The position numbers were made by a program, and so were the translations under genes. DNA of 6,207 nt from Methanobacteriota archaeon (GTDB taxonomy: Archaea > Thermoplasmatota > DTKX01 > GCA-020343715): the NCBI GenBank assembly GCA_030597775.1, contig JAUVRF010000120.1, forward strand, positions 1-6,207, in the 5' to 3' direction. Position 1 is the first letter of the stretch, and the number at the start of each line of letters is the position of its first letter. Below are positions 5,648-6,207 of the stretch, piece by piece. The notes beneath the pieces were generated by a model, which saw only the letters and a list, made by a program, of their open reading frames with translations, was not told the DNA's origin and searched no databases.

Positions 5648-6207
5648 GTAACCACCTCCCGGGGGCATGCCAGGGCCCTGGTCGTAGTCGTACAGGCCCT
5701 GCTTCTCGAGCTCCGGATCGTAGTTCTCGAGCTCGGGGTGCTTCTCGATCCACTTGCTCCTCGTGGTGTGAACGGTTATCGGGACGAGGATGAGCAGGCC
5801 TATGACGATCGCGAAGATCCACCACAGGCCGAGAAGTACCTCCGTTGCGGAGGCTTCCTCGGACCCCTCGACCTGGTAGGTTATGTGAAGCAGGTCGGAT
5901 TCGGTGTTGCCGGCGCGATCGGAGACCACGACCTCGATGTTGTTCAGCCCCTCGATGAGCGGGACGGTGGTCTGGAACGCACCGGTGTTGGGTACCACGT
6001 GGACCTGGCGGTGGTTTAGCATGAGCGTCACCGCGCTCCTGTCGGCCACCCGCCCGGAGATCGTGACAGTGCCCTCGGAGACCTTGGTCTCCATGGCCGT
6101 GGTCATCTTGGGATTGAAGTAGGGCATCTCCGGGGCCCTCGGGTCAACGTCCAGGATGTAGATGATGCGCATCTTGTTCCCCGCGATGTCCGTGGCGTAG
6201 AAGCTTA
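5645..6207 (-). CDS. Ig-like-repeat membrane-anchored surface protein, 5' end outside the window
   Basis: The frame is open from the right edge to the TGA at 5647-5645, giving 186 visible residues. An ATG at 6172 is internal: the 11 codons before it read SFYATDIAGNK, which completes the A-x-D-x-A-G-N end of an Ig-like repeat, so the gene continues past the edge. Visible parts in order are the end of one Ig-like repeat with its hinge (LDVDPRAP), one complete repeat (~26-112, ending VSDRAGN...HITYQV), an acidic juxtamembrane segment (EGSEEASATE), a membrane helix (~124-145, LWWIFAIVIGLLILVPITV) and a ~41-residue cytoplasmic tail with basic, acidic/Tyr and Pro/Gly parts (RSKWIEK, ENYDPELEKQGLYDYDQ, GPGMPPGGGY). 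The order matches the C-terminal half of the downstream 1107-aa protein, so the two are likely paralogues or co-operating surface proteins in one operon. The N-terminal head cannot be seen. No N-glycosylation sequon falls in the visible part. Confidence 0.85.
   Translation of the reverse strand, partial: SFYATDIAGNKMRIIYILDVDPRAPEMPYFNPKMTTAMETKVSEGTVTISGRVADRSAVTLMLNHRQVHVVPNTGAFQTTVPLIEGLNNIEVVVSDRAGNTESDLLHITYQVEGSEEASATEVLLGLWWIFAIVIGLLILVPITVHTTRSKWIEKHPELENYDPELEKQGLYDYDQGPGMPPGGGY
5653..5659 (-). promoter_or_regulatory. Shine-Dalgarno sequence deciding the start at 5645
   Basis: The minus strand reads GGAGGTG followed by a 7-base spacer (GTTACTG) and the ATG at 5645. This fits the CCUCC end of 16S rRNA very well. 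It is embedded in the last Gly codons of the upstream gene, so that gene's Gly-rich C-terminus partly reflects the ribosome binding site. Confidence 0.85.
5771..5836 (-). other. Membrane anchor of the truncated upstream surface protein
   Basis: This encodes a ~22-residue hydrophobic stretch (GLWWIFAIVIGLLILVPITV), acidic on the outer side (EGSEEASATE) and basic on the inner side (TTRSKW). The topology is the same as in the downstream protein. Confidence 0.88.

Overview
This is a GC-rich window with three genes and almost no non-coding DNA. All three products look extracellular or surface-attached. The best guess for the source is an archaeon, probably of the Thermoplasmatota/Euryarchaeota type. 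The reasons are the surface-protein style (right-handed beta-helix, then a run of Ig-like repeats, then one C-terminal membrane helix and a short Pro/Gly-rich cytoplasmic tail), the many N-glycosylation sequons, the absence of any LPXTG or lipobox anchor, and a strong GGAGGTG Shine-Dalgarno sequence at a stop-start overlap. This is inference from style; there is no rRNA or housekeeping marker here to prove it.

Left third (3-2291, + strand): the 3' part of a gene whose start lies outside the window. Its last ~145 residues form a recognisable lamin-tail domain (LTD). The preceding ~600 residues, which mix amphipathic helices and beta strands, match nothing I can name.

Right two thirds (2322-6207, - strand): two consecutive genes that overlap by one base (TGATG) and read toward the left edge, so they converge on the LTD gene across a 30-base gap. 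The upstream gene is cut by the right edge. What is visible is the end of one Ig-like repeat, one complete Ig-like repeat, a membrane helix and a short tail. The downstream gene is complete when started at 5645 (1107 aa): signal peptide, beta-helix, beta-sandwich linker, six Ig-like repeats, membrane helix and a Pro-rich tail with a QAPPPG hexapeptide array.

The two minus-strand proteins share one design and are translationally coupled, so they probably form a co-produced cell-surface pair: rigid stalks carrying a beta-helix head, with tails that could meet a common cytoplasmic partner. Whether the LTD protein belongs to the same surface assembly cannot be decided from this sequence. No RNA genes, mobile elements, CRISPR arrays or enzymes with a recognisable active site were found.
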